The notes under the pieces are model-generated. The model did no database searches, was not told the origin of the DNA, and saw nothing but the letters and a program-made list of their open reading frames with translations. From Clostridiales bacterium (lineage in GTDB: Bacteria; Bacillota; Clostridia; Christensenellales; Christensenellaceae), in contig DOMW01000057.1 in NCBI GenBank assembly GCA_003510345.1, forward strand, positions 8,768 through 19,518: DNA of 10,751 nt, given 5' to 3'. Positions 1-6,232 of this stretch are shown piece after piece (within the stretch, counting starts at the first letter, position 1; each line of letters opens with the position of its first letter). Both the position numbers and the translations under genes were made by a program.

Positions 1-10
1 ATAAAATGCG

Positions 11-37
11 ATTCAAAAAGGATTTTCCTTTTTGAGT
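11..37. terminator. Terminator-like inverted repeat, possibly bidirectional
   Basis: The arms CAAAAAGGA (14-22) and TCCTTTTTG (26-34) are perfectly complementary around a TTT loop. The pairing extends outward to 11/37 with one wobble. There are A and T tracts on both sides, so it could end transcription from either direction. It may serve the minus-strand eet-like operon or a gene beyond the left edge. The stem is AU-rich, so its strength is uncertain. Confidence 0.45.
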
Positions 38-61
38 GGCTCAGTATTGAACAACTTGCGC

Positions 62-107
62 GCGCGTAATGCCCAAAAGCAGTACGCGCTGTGCGCCAAA
101 GGCGCAC
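62..107. repeat. Two adjacent GC-rich hairpins downstream of the eet-like operon
   Basis: The first inverted repeat is GCGCGTA (62-68) with TACGCGC (83-89). The second is GTGCGCC (91-97) with GGCGCAC (101-107) around an AAA loop. Both are perfect. Neither is followed by a T tract, so alone they are not intrinsic terminators. They could act as 3'-end stabilisers or be part of a dispersed intergenic element. The short palindrome at 5587-5605 uses a similar GTACGC/GCGTAC core. Confidence 0.4.
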
Positions 108-132
108 ATTAAAAACCCTGTGGGTTTTTAAT
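108..132 (-). terminator. Terminator overlapping the last codons of the Gx transporter gene
   Basis: This is a perfect 11-bp inverted repeat: ATTAAAAACCC (108-118), a 3-nt loop, then GGGTTTTTAAT (122-132). On the minus strand the stem ends in a run of five T and contains the TAA stop codon (109-111) and the last codons of the upstream gene. The GC part of the stem is only 3 bp, so termination may be partial, possibly aided by the hairpins just downstream. Confidence 0.55.
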
Positions 133-639
133 TGCGGAATAGTATAAGTGCGCTTTTCGCAAGAGCAGCTTGCACAGCACGCCCATAAAAAACCCGCTCA
201 CCGCGCCCGCGGCGGCCAGCACAGGCAGGTAATACGCCGCCTGCGGCGTGGACGTGATAAAAACCGCCACCAGTACCTGCATAAGGTTATGCGTAACGCC
301 CCCCATAACGCTCACCTTTATCACGGAAAGCGCCCTTAGTAGCAAGCACATGACCAGCAAGCTTACCGCGCCGCCCGCGGCGGAAAAAAACAGCATCGTG
401 AGATTCCCGCTGAAAAGCGCCGCAAGCAAGCTTCTCGCGAGCACGATCAGCATGGCATACGGCAAGCCGAGCGTCATGAGCGCGTAAAGCGAGACGATAT
501 TCGCCAGCCCCAGCTTGAGCCCGGGCAGAAAAGCGACGGCGGATGAAAGCATAGTATCTGCCAGTGAAAGCGCCAGCGCGACGCCGCACAGCACGGCGGC
601 CAGCACAAACTTTCTTGTTTTGCTATCCCGTGACGGCAT
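109..639 (-). CDS. Gx transporter family membrane protein (EetB-like)
   Basis: This 176-residue protein is almost entirely hydrophobic, with about five membrane segments (roughly residues 10-30, 45-70, 72-103, 110-130 and 136-160). It carries the family signature PGLKLGLANIV near residues 39-49 and GGVTHNLMQ near 113-121. Both are typical of the Gx transporter family, also annotated as heptaprenyl diphosphate synthase component I. In Listeria a member of this family, EetB, belongs to the flavin-based extracellular electron-transfer locus. Other members sit beside Rnf or polyprenyl synthase genes. It overlaps the NusG-domain-II gene by 17 bp at its start, so the two are almost certainly co-transcribed and translationally coupled. 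ATG at 639 is the chosen start; a G-rich stretch lies upstream but no clean Shine-Dalgarno site. The family call is firm, but the transported substrate is unknown. Confidence 0.85.
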   Translation of the reverse strand: MPSRDSKTRKFVLAAVLCGVALALSLADTMLSSAVAFLPGLKLGLANIVSLYALMTLGLPYAMLIVLARSLLAALFSGNLTMLFFSAAGGAVSLLVMCLLLRALSVIKVSVMGGVTHNLMQVLVAVFITSTPQAAYYLPVLAAAGAVSGFFMGVLCKLLLRKAHLYYSAIKNPQGF

Positions 640-988
640 CTACACCCGCCCCCCCTTCTATGGTAACGCTCACATGGTTGGGCGCGCACACGATCGCCGC
701 TCCGGTTGAAGAAGCCACGCCCATTCTTTCGCACTGGCGGCCGGGGCAGTTTGCGCAAATGACGCGCGCGCCGCCGTCCTTTATTTGGAGCAGGTTTGTA
801 TACGCGCCTTTTATTTCATATTCCGTATCTTTGGAAAGCGGCAGCCTTGCCATAATCTGCCCGTCCATGCGCACAACGGCGGCGCTTCCCCCGCCGCGCG
901 GCAACGTAAAAAACCAGACCAGTATACACGCGGCGACGACTGCCGCTGTGAAAATGACGTCGCTCGGTTTTATCAGTCTATCCTTCAA
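623..988 (-). CDS. NusG domain II-containing small membrane protein (EetA-like)
   Basis: A small protein of about 121 residues with one N-terminal membrane segment (about residues 12-28) followed by a domain outside the membrane. The domain holds four cysteines arranged C-x2-C-x4-C, then a fourth about 15 residues later in an IVCAPN context. This matches stand-alone NusG domain II proteins, represented by EetA of the Listeria electron-transfer locus. Order and overlaps place it between the ApbE-type gene and the Gx transporter, the usual arrangement. The start is uncertain. The longest frame begins at a TTG at 1006 with no ribosome site. I prefer the TTG at 988, which has GAGGG 8 nt upstream and overlaps the ApbE-type gene by 11 bp. 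The cysteines could bind metal or form disulfides. Its molecular role is not established, and it need not have anything to do with transcription. Confidence 0.75.
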   Translation of the reverse strand: MKDRLIKPSDVIFTAAVVAACILVWFFTLPRGGGSAAVVRMDGQIMARLPLSKDTEYEIKGAYTNLLQIKDGGARVICANCPGRQCERMGVASSTGAAIVCAPNHVSVTIEGGAGVDAVTG

Positions 989-1964
989 TCCGGTATCCCT
1001 CGCCAACCAGCGTAAACGCGTAATCGAAGCCGTCCGTCCTGTATATTTTCTTTTCTTCCGTAACGAAAAGGGCGTCTATCCCGTGTTCCTCCGCATGTTT
1101 CATACCCGCTTCCAGCCCCATCACAAACAGCGCCGTGGAATAGATATCGGTCAAAAGGCCATTTTCGTTTATTACGGAAACGGAAACCAGCCCGTTTTGA
1201 ACCGGATACCCTGTCTTTGGGTCGAGTATGTGGTGGTAATACGTGCCGTCCTGCGTAAACCCCCGCTCGTAGCTGCCGGAGGTAGAGATACACAAATCCG
1301 TAAGCTCCACTGTGGCGAGGTAATCCGCCGCGCCGGAAAATGGGTCGCGTATGCCGACCTTCCACGCCGCCCCCGCTTTTTTGCCGCGCGCGTAAACCGA
1401 ACCGCCTACCGCGATGAGCGCATCCGTTACGCCTTCTTCCGCAAGGTTTGCTTTTATCGCGTCTAAAGCATAGCCCTTTGCCGCGCCGCCGAGGTCTGCC
1501 CATGCGCCGCCCGCGTTTGCCGTGTCGCCGTCTATGCGCAGTTTTTCATACCCGGAAGCGGCGAGCAGCTTTTGCAGTTCTTCTTCGGAGGGGACGCGCG
1601 GGTTATCCCCGCCGATGCCCCATGCCTCTGCCACCCTTCCCAAAGCCGGGTCATACGCGCCGCCCGTTTGCTCTGCGTAAAAAAGGCAGCTTTCGAGCAC
1701 CCGCGCGGTGTCCGCCGAGGAAAAAACAACTGTGCCGCCCTCATGGTTCAGGCGGTAAATATCGCTGCCGGGAAGTGTTTTAGACAGGCTGTTTTCCAGC
1801 ACGCGCACCGTATCGTAATTGCGCGCCAGAATATCGCCGGAAGGCGCGTACACGGTTTGCGAGACGATTGTAGCCATCGCAAACCCTTCCTGCGTTTGCG
1901 CCTGCGCGGCACATCCGGTTAAGAGCAGCGCGCAAGCCAGCAGAGCGAAGCATTTCTTTTTCAT
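978..1964 (-). CDS. FAD:protein FMN transferase, ApbE family lipoprotein (FmnB-like)
   Basis: This 328-residue protein has a lipoprotein signal: Lys-rich start, hydrophobic stretch, and lipobox LTGC with Cys18 as the lipid-modified residue. It is therefore expected on the outer face of the membrane. ApbE signatures run in order: MAT-x-VSQTVY (30-39), SDIYRLN (67-73), DLGGAAKGYA (157-166), STSGSYERG (227-235), HHILDPKTGYP (244-254) and the metal-site region TDIYSTALFVMG (272-283). The length is normal for the family. The enzyme uses FAD to attach FMN covalently to Thr/Ser of secreted or membrane flavoproteins, such as FMN-binding-domain proteins or Rnf/Nqr subunits. No such substrate is encoded in this window. 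The start codon shares ATGA with the stop of the upstream 27-codon gene and has no Shine-Dalgarno site of its own, which suggests translational coupling. Confidence 0.93.
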   Translation of the reverse strand: MKKKCFALLACALLLTGCAAQAQTQEGFAMATIVSQTVYAPSGDILARNYDTVRVLENSLSKTLPGSDIYRLNHEGGTVVFSSADTARVLESCLFYAEQTGGAYDPALGRVAEAWGIGGDNPRVPSEEELQKLLAASGYEKLRIDGDTANAGGAWADLGGAAKGYALDAIKANLAEEGVTDALIAVGGSVYARGKKAGAAWKVGIRDPFSGAADYLATVELTDLCISTSGSYERGFTQDGTYYHHILDPKTGYPVQNGLVSVSVINENGLLTDIYSTALFVMGLEAGMKHAEEHGIDALFVTEEKKIYRTDGFDYAFTLVGEGYRIEG

Positions 1965-2044
1965 TTCGTACTGAGCAGCAGCAACACGAGCGCCACCCCT
2001 CCAAAGACCGCAAACAGCAGCAGCCGTTTCATTCCAAGTTTCAT
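1961..2044 (-). CDS. Putative 27-aa single-span membrane peptide leading the operon
   Basis: A short frame starts with ATG at 2044 and ends with TGA at 1961-1963, which overlaps the ATG of the ApbE-type gene (ATGA junction). The peptide begins MKLGMKRLLLF and is a basic N terminus followed by an uninterrupted hydrophobic run, ending STK. It would form one transmembrane helix. Support comes from the exact stop/start overlap and from the absence of any ribosome site for the downstream gene, which would need a translated upstream frame. Its own ribosome site is weak (GGTGA just before the ATG), and the nearest promoter would make it almost leaderless. No family is recognised. It may be a real microprotein, or only a coupling leader whose product does not matter. 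Confidence 0.5.
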   Translation of the reverse strand: MKLGMKRLLLFAVFGGVALVLLLLSTK

Positions 2045-2051
2045 AGTCACC

Positions 2052-2080
2052 AGTATAGCACAGATTTTATAGTGTGTCTT
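2052..2080 (-). promoter_or_regulatory. Candidate promoter for the eet-like operon
   Basis: Read on the minus strand there is AAGACA (2080-2075, 4 of 6 to the -35 consensus), a 17-bp spacer, and TATACT (2057-2052, 5 of 6 to the -10 consensus). Transcription would start within a few bases of the ATG at 2044. That implies a leaderless or nearly leaderless first gene. It is a consensus match only. Confidence 0.4.
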
Positions 2081-2092
2081 TATGCTGTGTGA

Positions 2093-2120
2093 TTGAGTTA
2101 TCATTGCCCTGTATTATATT
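2093..2120 (+). promoter_or_regulatory. Candidate promoter for the surface-protein gene
   Basis: TTGAGT (2093-2098), a 16-bp spacer, then TATATT (2115-2120), which differs from TATAAT at one base. This would give a leader of about 90 nt before the ATG at 2220, with no obvious terminator or riboswitch fold in it. It lies divergent to the candidate promoter of the minus-strand operon, and the two -35 elements are about 13 bp apart. Proteins bound here could affect both. Confidence 0.45.
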
Positions 2121-2219
2121 ACCCATACAGTCAAGTTTATACCCGATTTTCGGCACACGATTACAACGAGGAAAGACAACCGGGACAGACAACGATGAAG
2201 TTACCAAAAGGAAATCGAC

Positions 2220-5200
2220 ATGAAGAAGACAAATGCAAGCAAGAGACGTTTCCTGGGGATTATGCTCGCCGCTATTATGGTTTTTAGTTTCGCGCCGCAG
2301 GCTGTGCTTGCGATGGAAGCTGCCCTTGAACCGGCGGAGGGCGATGTTACGGAAGTTATTAATACAGAGGATACAATAACAGGCGCTATGCCGGATGAGG
2401 CGGCGGAAGAGACAGCCGCCCTGGAAGCAGGCACAACCGCTACGGATACGGCTGTGGCTACCCCCGATGTGGCCGCGCCCGAAGCAACCACACCTGACGC
2501 GGCAGCGGAAACGCCTGTTCCTGCCGGGGCCGCCGAACAACAGGCGGCGCTTTTTGCGGCGGCGGAACCCATTGCCCCTGCGGAGCCGGACTTCTCGCAG
2601 ATCGCGGTTTCCGGCTATAACGGCGCTTATGACGGGGTGGAGCATGGCGTTACCGTAACCGGCGTGCCGGATGGTTACACCGTGCAATATGCCCTATCAA
2701 GCGCTTCTCCTAGCTATTTCAACACTACACCGCTCACGCAAAAGGCGGTCGGCACAAGGAAAGTTTATGTGCGCGTGGTCGATGTGGGCGCAAACGTCGT
2801 TTGGGGCCCGGAAGCGGCTGAAATCACCGTTACCCGGCTTGCAGATGTGACGGTAAGCGGTTTTTCCGGCCCATATGACGGACTGGAGCACGGCCTTACC
2901 GTGGCCGGCGTACCCGAAGGCTTCGCGGTGCAATACAGCAAGAACAGTTATTCCGGCTTTACGGCCAACCCGGTTACGCGCACGCAGATCGGTAGTACGC
3001 CTGCCTTCGCGCGCGTGGTCGACCCGGCCAACAACAATTATGTTATCTGGGGGCCGCAGGCATATGATATTACCGTGAATATGCCGGACGGCTTTGTGAT
3101 CCATGATTATACATGCGGCTACGACGGGGCGGCACATTCCGTTTCCGTTTCGGTTCCGGACGGCTTTACAGCGCAATACGCCACATCCTCCGCCGCGTCC
3201 GCGAAACAATACGGCGACCCGGCAGAGTACCATTCCGGCCTTACGCAGACATTGGCCGGTACAAAGACCGTGTATGTGCGTGTGCTGGATAAAGACGGCA
3301 ATATCGCGATGCCGGCGGCTGCCTACAAGGTCACGGTCACACTGCCGGAAGGCTTTGCGGTGCAGGGTTACACTGGCACATACGACGGGCAGGAACACGG
3401 CCTTGCCGTAACCGCGCCCGAAGGGTATACCGTCGAGTACAGTACGGAAACAACGGCGGCTTCTTTTACCGATACGCCGGTTACGCGGGCCGAGCCGGGC
3501 ACGACGGCCGTCTACGTGCGGGCAAAGGACCCGGCGGGCAAATTCATCACGGATTCCACCGGTACGGCGGCAAACCGCTATGCTATCACGATCAATAAAA
3601 TCGTGTTTAACGTGCAGGTGGCGGATGGAACCTACCTGTACGGCGAGCCGGAACCCGACCTTGCCCCGGCGCTCACAAACCCGGAGATTTTGCCCGAGGG
3701 TTATAGCGCGGCGGATATAGAGGCGGCGGTCGGCTATTCTTACGAACCGGATAACCCGGGAAAAGCTAATTCAAAAATGAGGCCGGTCACGTTCACAGTC
3801 GACGAAAGCAAACTCCCGCCGCACAGCACGGTGCAGATATACAATCACACGGGGGCGGCGGTCACCGCAGCGAACAAGCATTATATGACCGCGCAGCCCA
3901 GGGCGATGGGCATTACCGCAGGCAGCGGCGAATATTTTGAGGATGGAAGCTATACGCTAACCTACGGCGACCCCATCCCGGACGTCGCGGGCAATATTGC
4001 GGTTACCGGCATATTGGAAGAGGACATGGACGACGTTCCCTTCAAGACCATTGCGACAGCGCACCCTTACGTTTGGTCGGATACCGGCGCGTTACAATTT
4101 GATACGCAGAGCGCGATAGATATAAACGCGTTAAACCCGGAAAACCGCCTTGCTATCGGCGCGTATAGTTATCAGATACACCTGAACAGCCACGGCGACG
4201 CGGACGCGAACGGAAACGTCGGCTCCCATTTAAAATACGCCGGGGTCATGTTCAGCTTAAACAATCTTTATATCTACCCGAAAGCTGTCACGGTGACGCC
4301 AGACGATGCTACAAAGGTCTATGGCGAACCCGACCCCGCGCTGACCGGTTCGGACAGCGGCCTCGCTTATGAGGACAGCATCGGTTACACGTATTATCGC
4401 GAAACAGGCGAGCTGGCGGGAACCTACGCGGTTTACGCGGACAAGCTTGCCTATAACGCGCACAAAAACTACGATTTCTCTTACGCGGCGGGTACGTTTG
4501 AGATCACAAAACGTGACCTCACCTTAAACGGTAACAGCGATACGTTTGTGTACAACGGCACGGATCATGCCGTGGGCAGCTACACAGCGGACGGGCTTGC
4601 GGAGGGCGACACTGTAAGCGGTGTGCTGTACGAGGCGCGGCGCGCGGAAGTCGGCACATCGGACGGCGCGTTCGACCTTGCGGGCATCGTGATCACAAAC
4701 GCGGACGGTGCGGACGTCACGGCTTGTTACAACCTGTTTGAAAATCCGGGCCAAATCGAAGTGACCCCTGCGCTGGCCAATCCGACCCCGGCTGACCCGA
4801 ACCCAGCTGACCCGAATCCGGCTGACCCGAGCCCGGTTGTGCCTGCCGTACAGGCAGATCCGGCTGCACCTGTAGTTCCGGTTGTACCCGTAACGGTAGA
4901 CCCGGCTGCACCCGCAGTGGTTCCGGCCGCGCCCATAGCCGACGCACCGGCCGACCTTGTCGACACGGCAACCGTGCCAGAGGAGGCACCCGCGCAAACC
5001 ATGACCATAGAAGACGCCGCTGTGCCCGCCGATTCGGGTAATGTGGAGGGCGCAACGCCTGAAGAACTGACGATCGAGGAGAACGCCGTACCTCTTGATT
5101 CCGGCGGCGACGCGCACTGGGCGCTCTTAAACCTGCTGCTTACCATAGGAACGGGCATACTAATGGTCGTGGCGCTGGCCGGCTACTTCACAGGTAAAAA

Positions 5201-5495
5201 ACGCAAGGATGAGGAAGACGAAGCGCACACGCACAGGCTGGACAGAGCAAAAAGTGAACGGCAGGTGAAACGCCGCGGCGTCATAAGGCTGCTTACGGTC
5301 ATTCCCATGCTCATCGCGGTTATCGTGTTCTTGCTGACGGAAGATATGAGGCTGCCCATGCAAATGACGGACGAATGGACAATATGGATGGCGGCAATCG
5401 TGGTCGTACAGGTTTTGATTTTGGCCCTTACAAAGAAAAAACACGAGAAGCCGGAGGACGGCGAAATGAACGGCGTGCAGCCGCAGAATTCTTAG
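2220..5495 (+). CDS. Large secreted surface protein with YDG-type repeats, MBG-like domains and a C-terminal three-helix module
   Basis: The start is ATG at 2220, with AAAGGA 7 nt upstream. The 1091-residue product opens with a signal peptide (1-31, cleavage after AVLA) and an acidic Ala/Thr-rich stretch to about 125. Four repeats of about 80 residues follow (about 128-209, 210-290, 291-377, 378-460). Each has a YDG-x2-H core, a VPDGYTVQY-like strand and a V-Y-V-R strand. Residues 461-848 hold MBG-like segments marked by YGxPxP motifs at Y474, Y582 and Y701, and a last YNGTDH unit. A Pro/Ala/Asp-rich linker spans 850-925. Two copies of TIE-x4-VP-x-DSG (929-940 and 951-962) precede three hydrophobic helices (about 967-988, 1021-1040, 1053-1072) and a charged tail. 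There is no LPXTG motif. The sequence supports surface display with a beta-rich stalk. Adhesion or binding is an inference, and no ligand or enzyme domain is seen. It appears monocistronic. Confidence 0.85.
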   Translation: MKKTNASKRRFLGIMLAAIMVFSFAPQAVLAMEAALEPAEGDVTEVINTEDTITGAMPDEAAEETAALEAGTTATDTAVATPDVAAPEATTPDAAAETPVPAGAAEQQAALFAAAEPIAPAEPDFSQIAVSGYNGAYDGVEHGVTVTGVPDGYTVQYALSSASPSYFNTTPLTQKAVGTRKVYVRVVDVGANVVWGPEAAEITVTRLADVTVSGFSGPYDGLEHGLTVAGVPEGFAVQYSKNSYSGFTANPVTRTQIGSTPAFARVVDPANNNYVIWGPQAYDITVNMPDGFVIHDYTCGYDGAAHSVSVSVPDGFTAQYATSSAASAKQYGDPAEYHSGLTQTLAGTKTVYVRVLDKDGNIAMPAAAYKVTVTLPEGFAVQGYTGTYDGQEHGLAVTAPEGYTVEYSTETTAASFTDTPVTRAEPGTTAVYVRAKDPAGKFITDSTGTAANRYAITINKIVFNVQVADGTYLYGEPEPDLAPALTNPEILPEGYSAADIEAAVGYSYEPDNPGKANSKMRPVTFTVDESKLPPHSTVQIYNHTGAAVTAANKHYMTAQPRAMGITAGSGEYFEDGSYTLTYGDPIPDVAGNIAVTGILEEDMDDVPFKTIATAHPYVWSDTGALQFDTQSAIDINALNPENRLAIGAYSYQIHLNSHGDADANGNVGSHLKYAGVMFSLNNLYIYPKAVTVTPDDATKVYGEPDPALTGSDSGLAYEDSIGYTYYRETGELAGTYAVYADKLAYNAHKNYDFSYAAGTFEITKRDLTLNGNSDTFVYNGTDHAVGSYTADGLAEGDTVSGVLYEARRAEVGTSDGAFDLAGIVITNADGADVTACYNLFENPGQIEVTPALANPTPADPNPADPNPADPSPVVPAVQADPAAPVVPVVPVTVDPAAPAVVPAAPIADAPADLVDTATVPEEAPAQTMTIEDAAVPADSGNVEGATPEELTIEENAVPLDSGGDAHWALLNLLLTIGTGILMVVALAGYFTGKKRKDEEDEAHTHRLDRAKSERQVKRRGVIRLLTVIPMLIAVIVFLLTEDMRLPMQMTDEWTIWMAAIVVVQVLILALTKKKHEKPEDGEMNGVQPQNS
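4788..4832 (+). repeat. Three tandem 15-bp repeats in the proline-rich linker
   Basis: Three in-frame copies of a 15-base unit (consensus CCGGCTGACCCGAAC, with one or two changes per copy) encode P-A-D-P-N/S. The preceding codons for NPT look like a decayed extra copy. Such units change number by slippage, so linker length may vary between strains. This fits a wall-spanning spacer. Confidence 0.75.
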
Positions 5496-5550
5496 TATAA
5501 AAATTCTTAATACAAAAAGGGTGCGGAAAGAAAGCACTGTCATATAAAAG

Positions 5551-5586
5551 AAAGAGTTGCCGCAAGAGAACGGCGGCTCTTTTTTT
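5551..5586 (+). terminator. Rho-independent terminator of the surface-protein gene
   Basis: Arms AAAGAGTTGCCG (5551-5562) and CGGCGGCTCTTT (5571-5582) pair over 12 bp with two G-U wobbles and an 8-nt loop. They run straight into a T tract to 5586. It sits about 55 nt after the stop codon, in the right orientation, with no other gene before it. Confidence 0.85.
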
Positions 5587-5605
5587 GTACGCTAATAGCG
5601 CGTAC
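5587..5605. repeat. Short inverted repeat in the intergenic region
   Basis: GTACGC (5587-5592) and GCGTAC (5600-5605) are separated by 7 nt, directly after the terminator T tract. It may be a protein site or a small hairpin; nothing else supports a function. The rest of 5606-5631 shows no recognisable signal. Confidence 0.3.
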
Positions 5606-5631
5606 TTAAGGGCGTTCCGGCAGGGGCATCC

Positions 5632-5660
5632 ATGACATTTGTCATATCCATTCATGACAT
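5632..5660. promoter_or_regulatory. Palindromic regulator site with a third half-site upstream of padR
   Basis: ATGACATTTGTCAT (5632-5645) is a perfect 6-bp dyad around TT. The half-site ATGACA recurs at 5654-5659, 22 bp downstream of the first copy, about two helical turns, within a shared context (ATCCATGACAT and ATTCATGACAT). A weak promoter-like pair follows: CTTACA at 5667-5672, an 18-bp spacer, and TACAGT at 5691-5696. The arrangement is what a dimeric activator bound just upstream of a -35 would need. Dyads of this general form are used by some NarL/FixJ-type response regulators, but that link is from memory and tentative. No such regulator is encoded in the window. Confidence 0.5.
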
Positions 5661-5755
5661 CCTACACTTACACCCCTCCTGCGCAAATGATACAGTAGAT
5701 ACAGAAATCCGGGCAGGTACTATTATATAAAAAATAACTTTTTCAAAAATATACC

Positions 5756-5784
5756 TTGACAGACGATGTAAGTAGTGATAGGAT
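5756..5784 (+). promoter_or_regulatory. Main candidate promoter of the padR operon
   Basis: A perfect TTGACA (5756-5761), a 17-bp spacer and TAGGAT (5779-5784; 4 of 6 to the -10 consensus). An A/T-rich stretch just upstream (about 5721-5753) resembles an UP element. The transcript would carry a leader of roughly 90 nt before the padR start at 5883. The -10 is overlapped by candidate operator repeats, as expected for an autorepressed gene. Confidence 0.65.
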
Positions 5785-5829
5785 GTAAATAAAGAATCAA
5801 GCTATATATTGTATAAACAGTAACTTGAT
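5765..5829. promoter_or_regulatory. Candidate PadR operator region
   Basis: Two GATGTAA copies lie at 5765-5771 and 5782-5788, 17 bp apart, the second overlapping the -10. Just downstream, ATCAAG (5796-5801) and CTTGAT (5824-5829) form an inverted repeat across 22 bp of A/T-rich sequence. PadR-family repressors often bind dyads over their own promoters, so one of these is a plausible operator. Which one cannot be told from the sequence. The wide inverted repeat could also be a hairpin in the leader RNA. Confidence 0.35.
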
Positions 5830-5882
5830 CTATGATATACATTATTTATAGCCATATACTAACAGGGAAAGGAGAAAAAGCG

Positions 5883-6203
5883 ATGTCCATTACATCAGAC
5901 CTGATACGAGGACATACGGAAACGATCATACTGGCGCAGCTCTTGAAAAAAGACAGCTATGGGTACGAAATAAACAAAAGTATACAGGAGACGACAAGCG
6001 GTGAATATGAGCTGAAAGAAGCCACACTCTACTCCGCTTTCAGAAGGCTGGAATCTACCGGGATGATCGAATCTTATTGGGGGGACGAGACGACCGGCGC
6101 GCGCCGCAGGTATTACAAAATAACACCGCTCGGAAAGGCGCTGTATGAACAGAACAAGCAAGAATGGGAAAGAACAAAGCAACTGATAAGCAGCTTGATC
6201 TGA
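5883..6203 (+). CDS. PadR family transcriptional regulator
   Basis: A 106-residue winged-helix protein matching PadR: TIILAQLLKKDSYGYEI near 16-32, the recognition region KEATLYSAFRRLESTGMI near 45-62 (the usual GTLYP is ATLYS here), the wing RRRYYKITPLGKALYEQNKQEW near 75-96, and a short C-terminal dimer helix. The length is typical of the short subfamily. I chose ATG at 5883 because GGGAAAGGAG ends 8 nt upstream. An in-frame ATG at 5832 lies in the A/T-rich leader with no ribosome site. It is the first gene of a unit with the HAAS-domain and DUF4097 genes, an arrangement common in Bacillota in which PadR usually represses its own operon. The inducer is unknown. Confidence 0.93.
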   Translation: MSITSDLIRGHTETIILAQLLKKDSYGYEINKSIQETTSGEYELKEATLYSAFRRLESTGMIESYWGDETTGARRRYYKITPLGKALYEQNKQEWERTKQLISSLI

Positions 6204-6232
6204 ATGGATAGAATATCTGAAGGGAGTATGAA

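Noticed and set aside
564..1466. A 300-codon plus-strand frame
   Set aside because: It lies antisense to the ApbE, NusG-II and Gx genes, has no recognisable family or ribosome site, and reads as a low-complexity Arg/Pro/Ala-rich shadow of high-GC coding.
2194..2287. Small frame starting MKLPKGN in the leader of the surface-protein gene
   Set aside because: It has no properly spaced ribosome site, runs into the signal-peptide coding region in another frame, and its product is not membrane-like or family-like.
4524..5158. Long minus-strand frames opposite the proline-rich linker
   Set aside because: They arise from GC-rich, repetitive codons of the surface protein on the other strand and show no family features.
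2220..5495. Sortase LPXTG anchor expected at the C terminus
   Set aside because: No LPXTG or close variant is present before the first C-terminal helix, and three helices follow instead of one.
5832..5882. Upstream in-frame ATG extending PadR by 17 residues
   Set aside because: The extension is A/T-rich, lies between the promoter and the strong ribosome site at 5865-5874, and is not part of the PadR domain.
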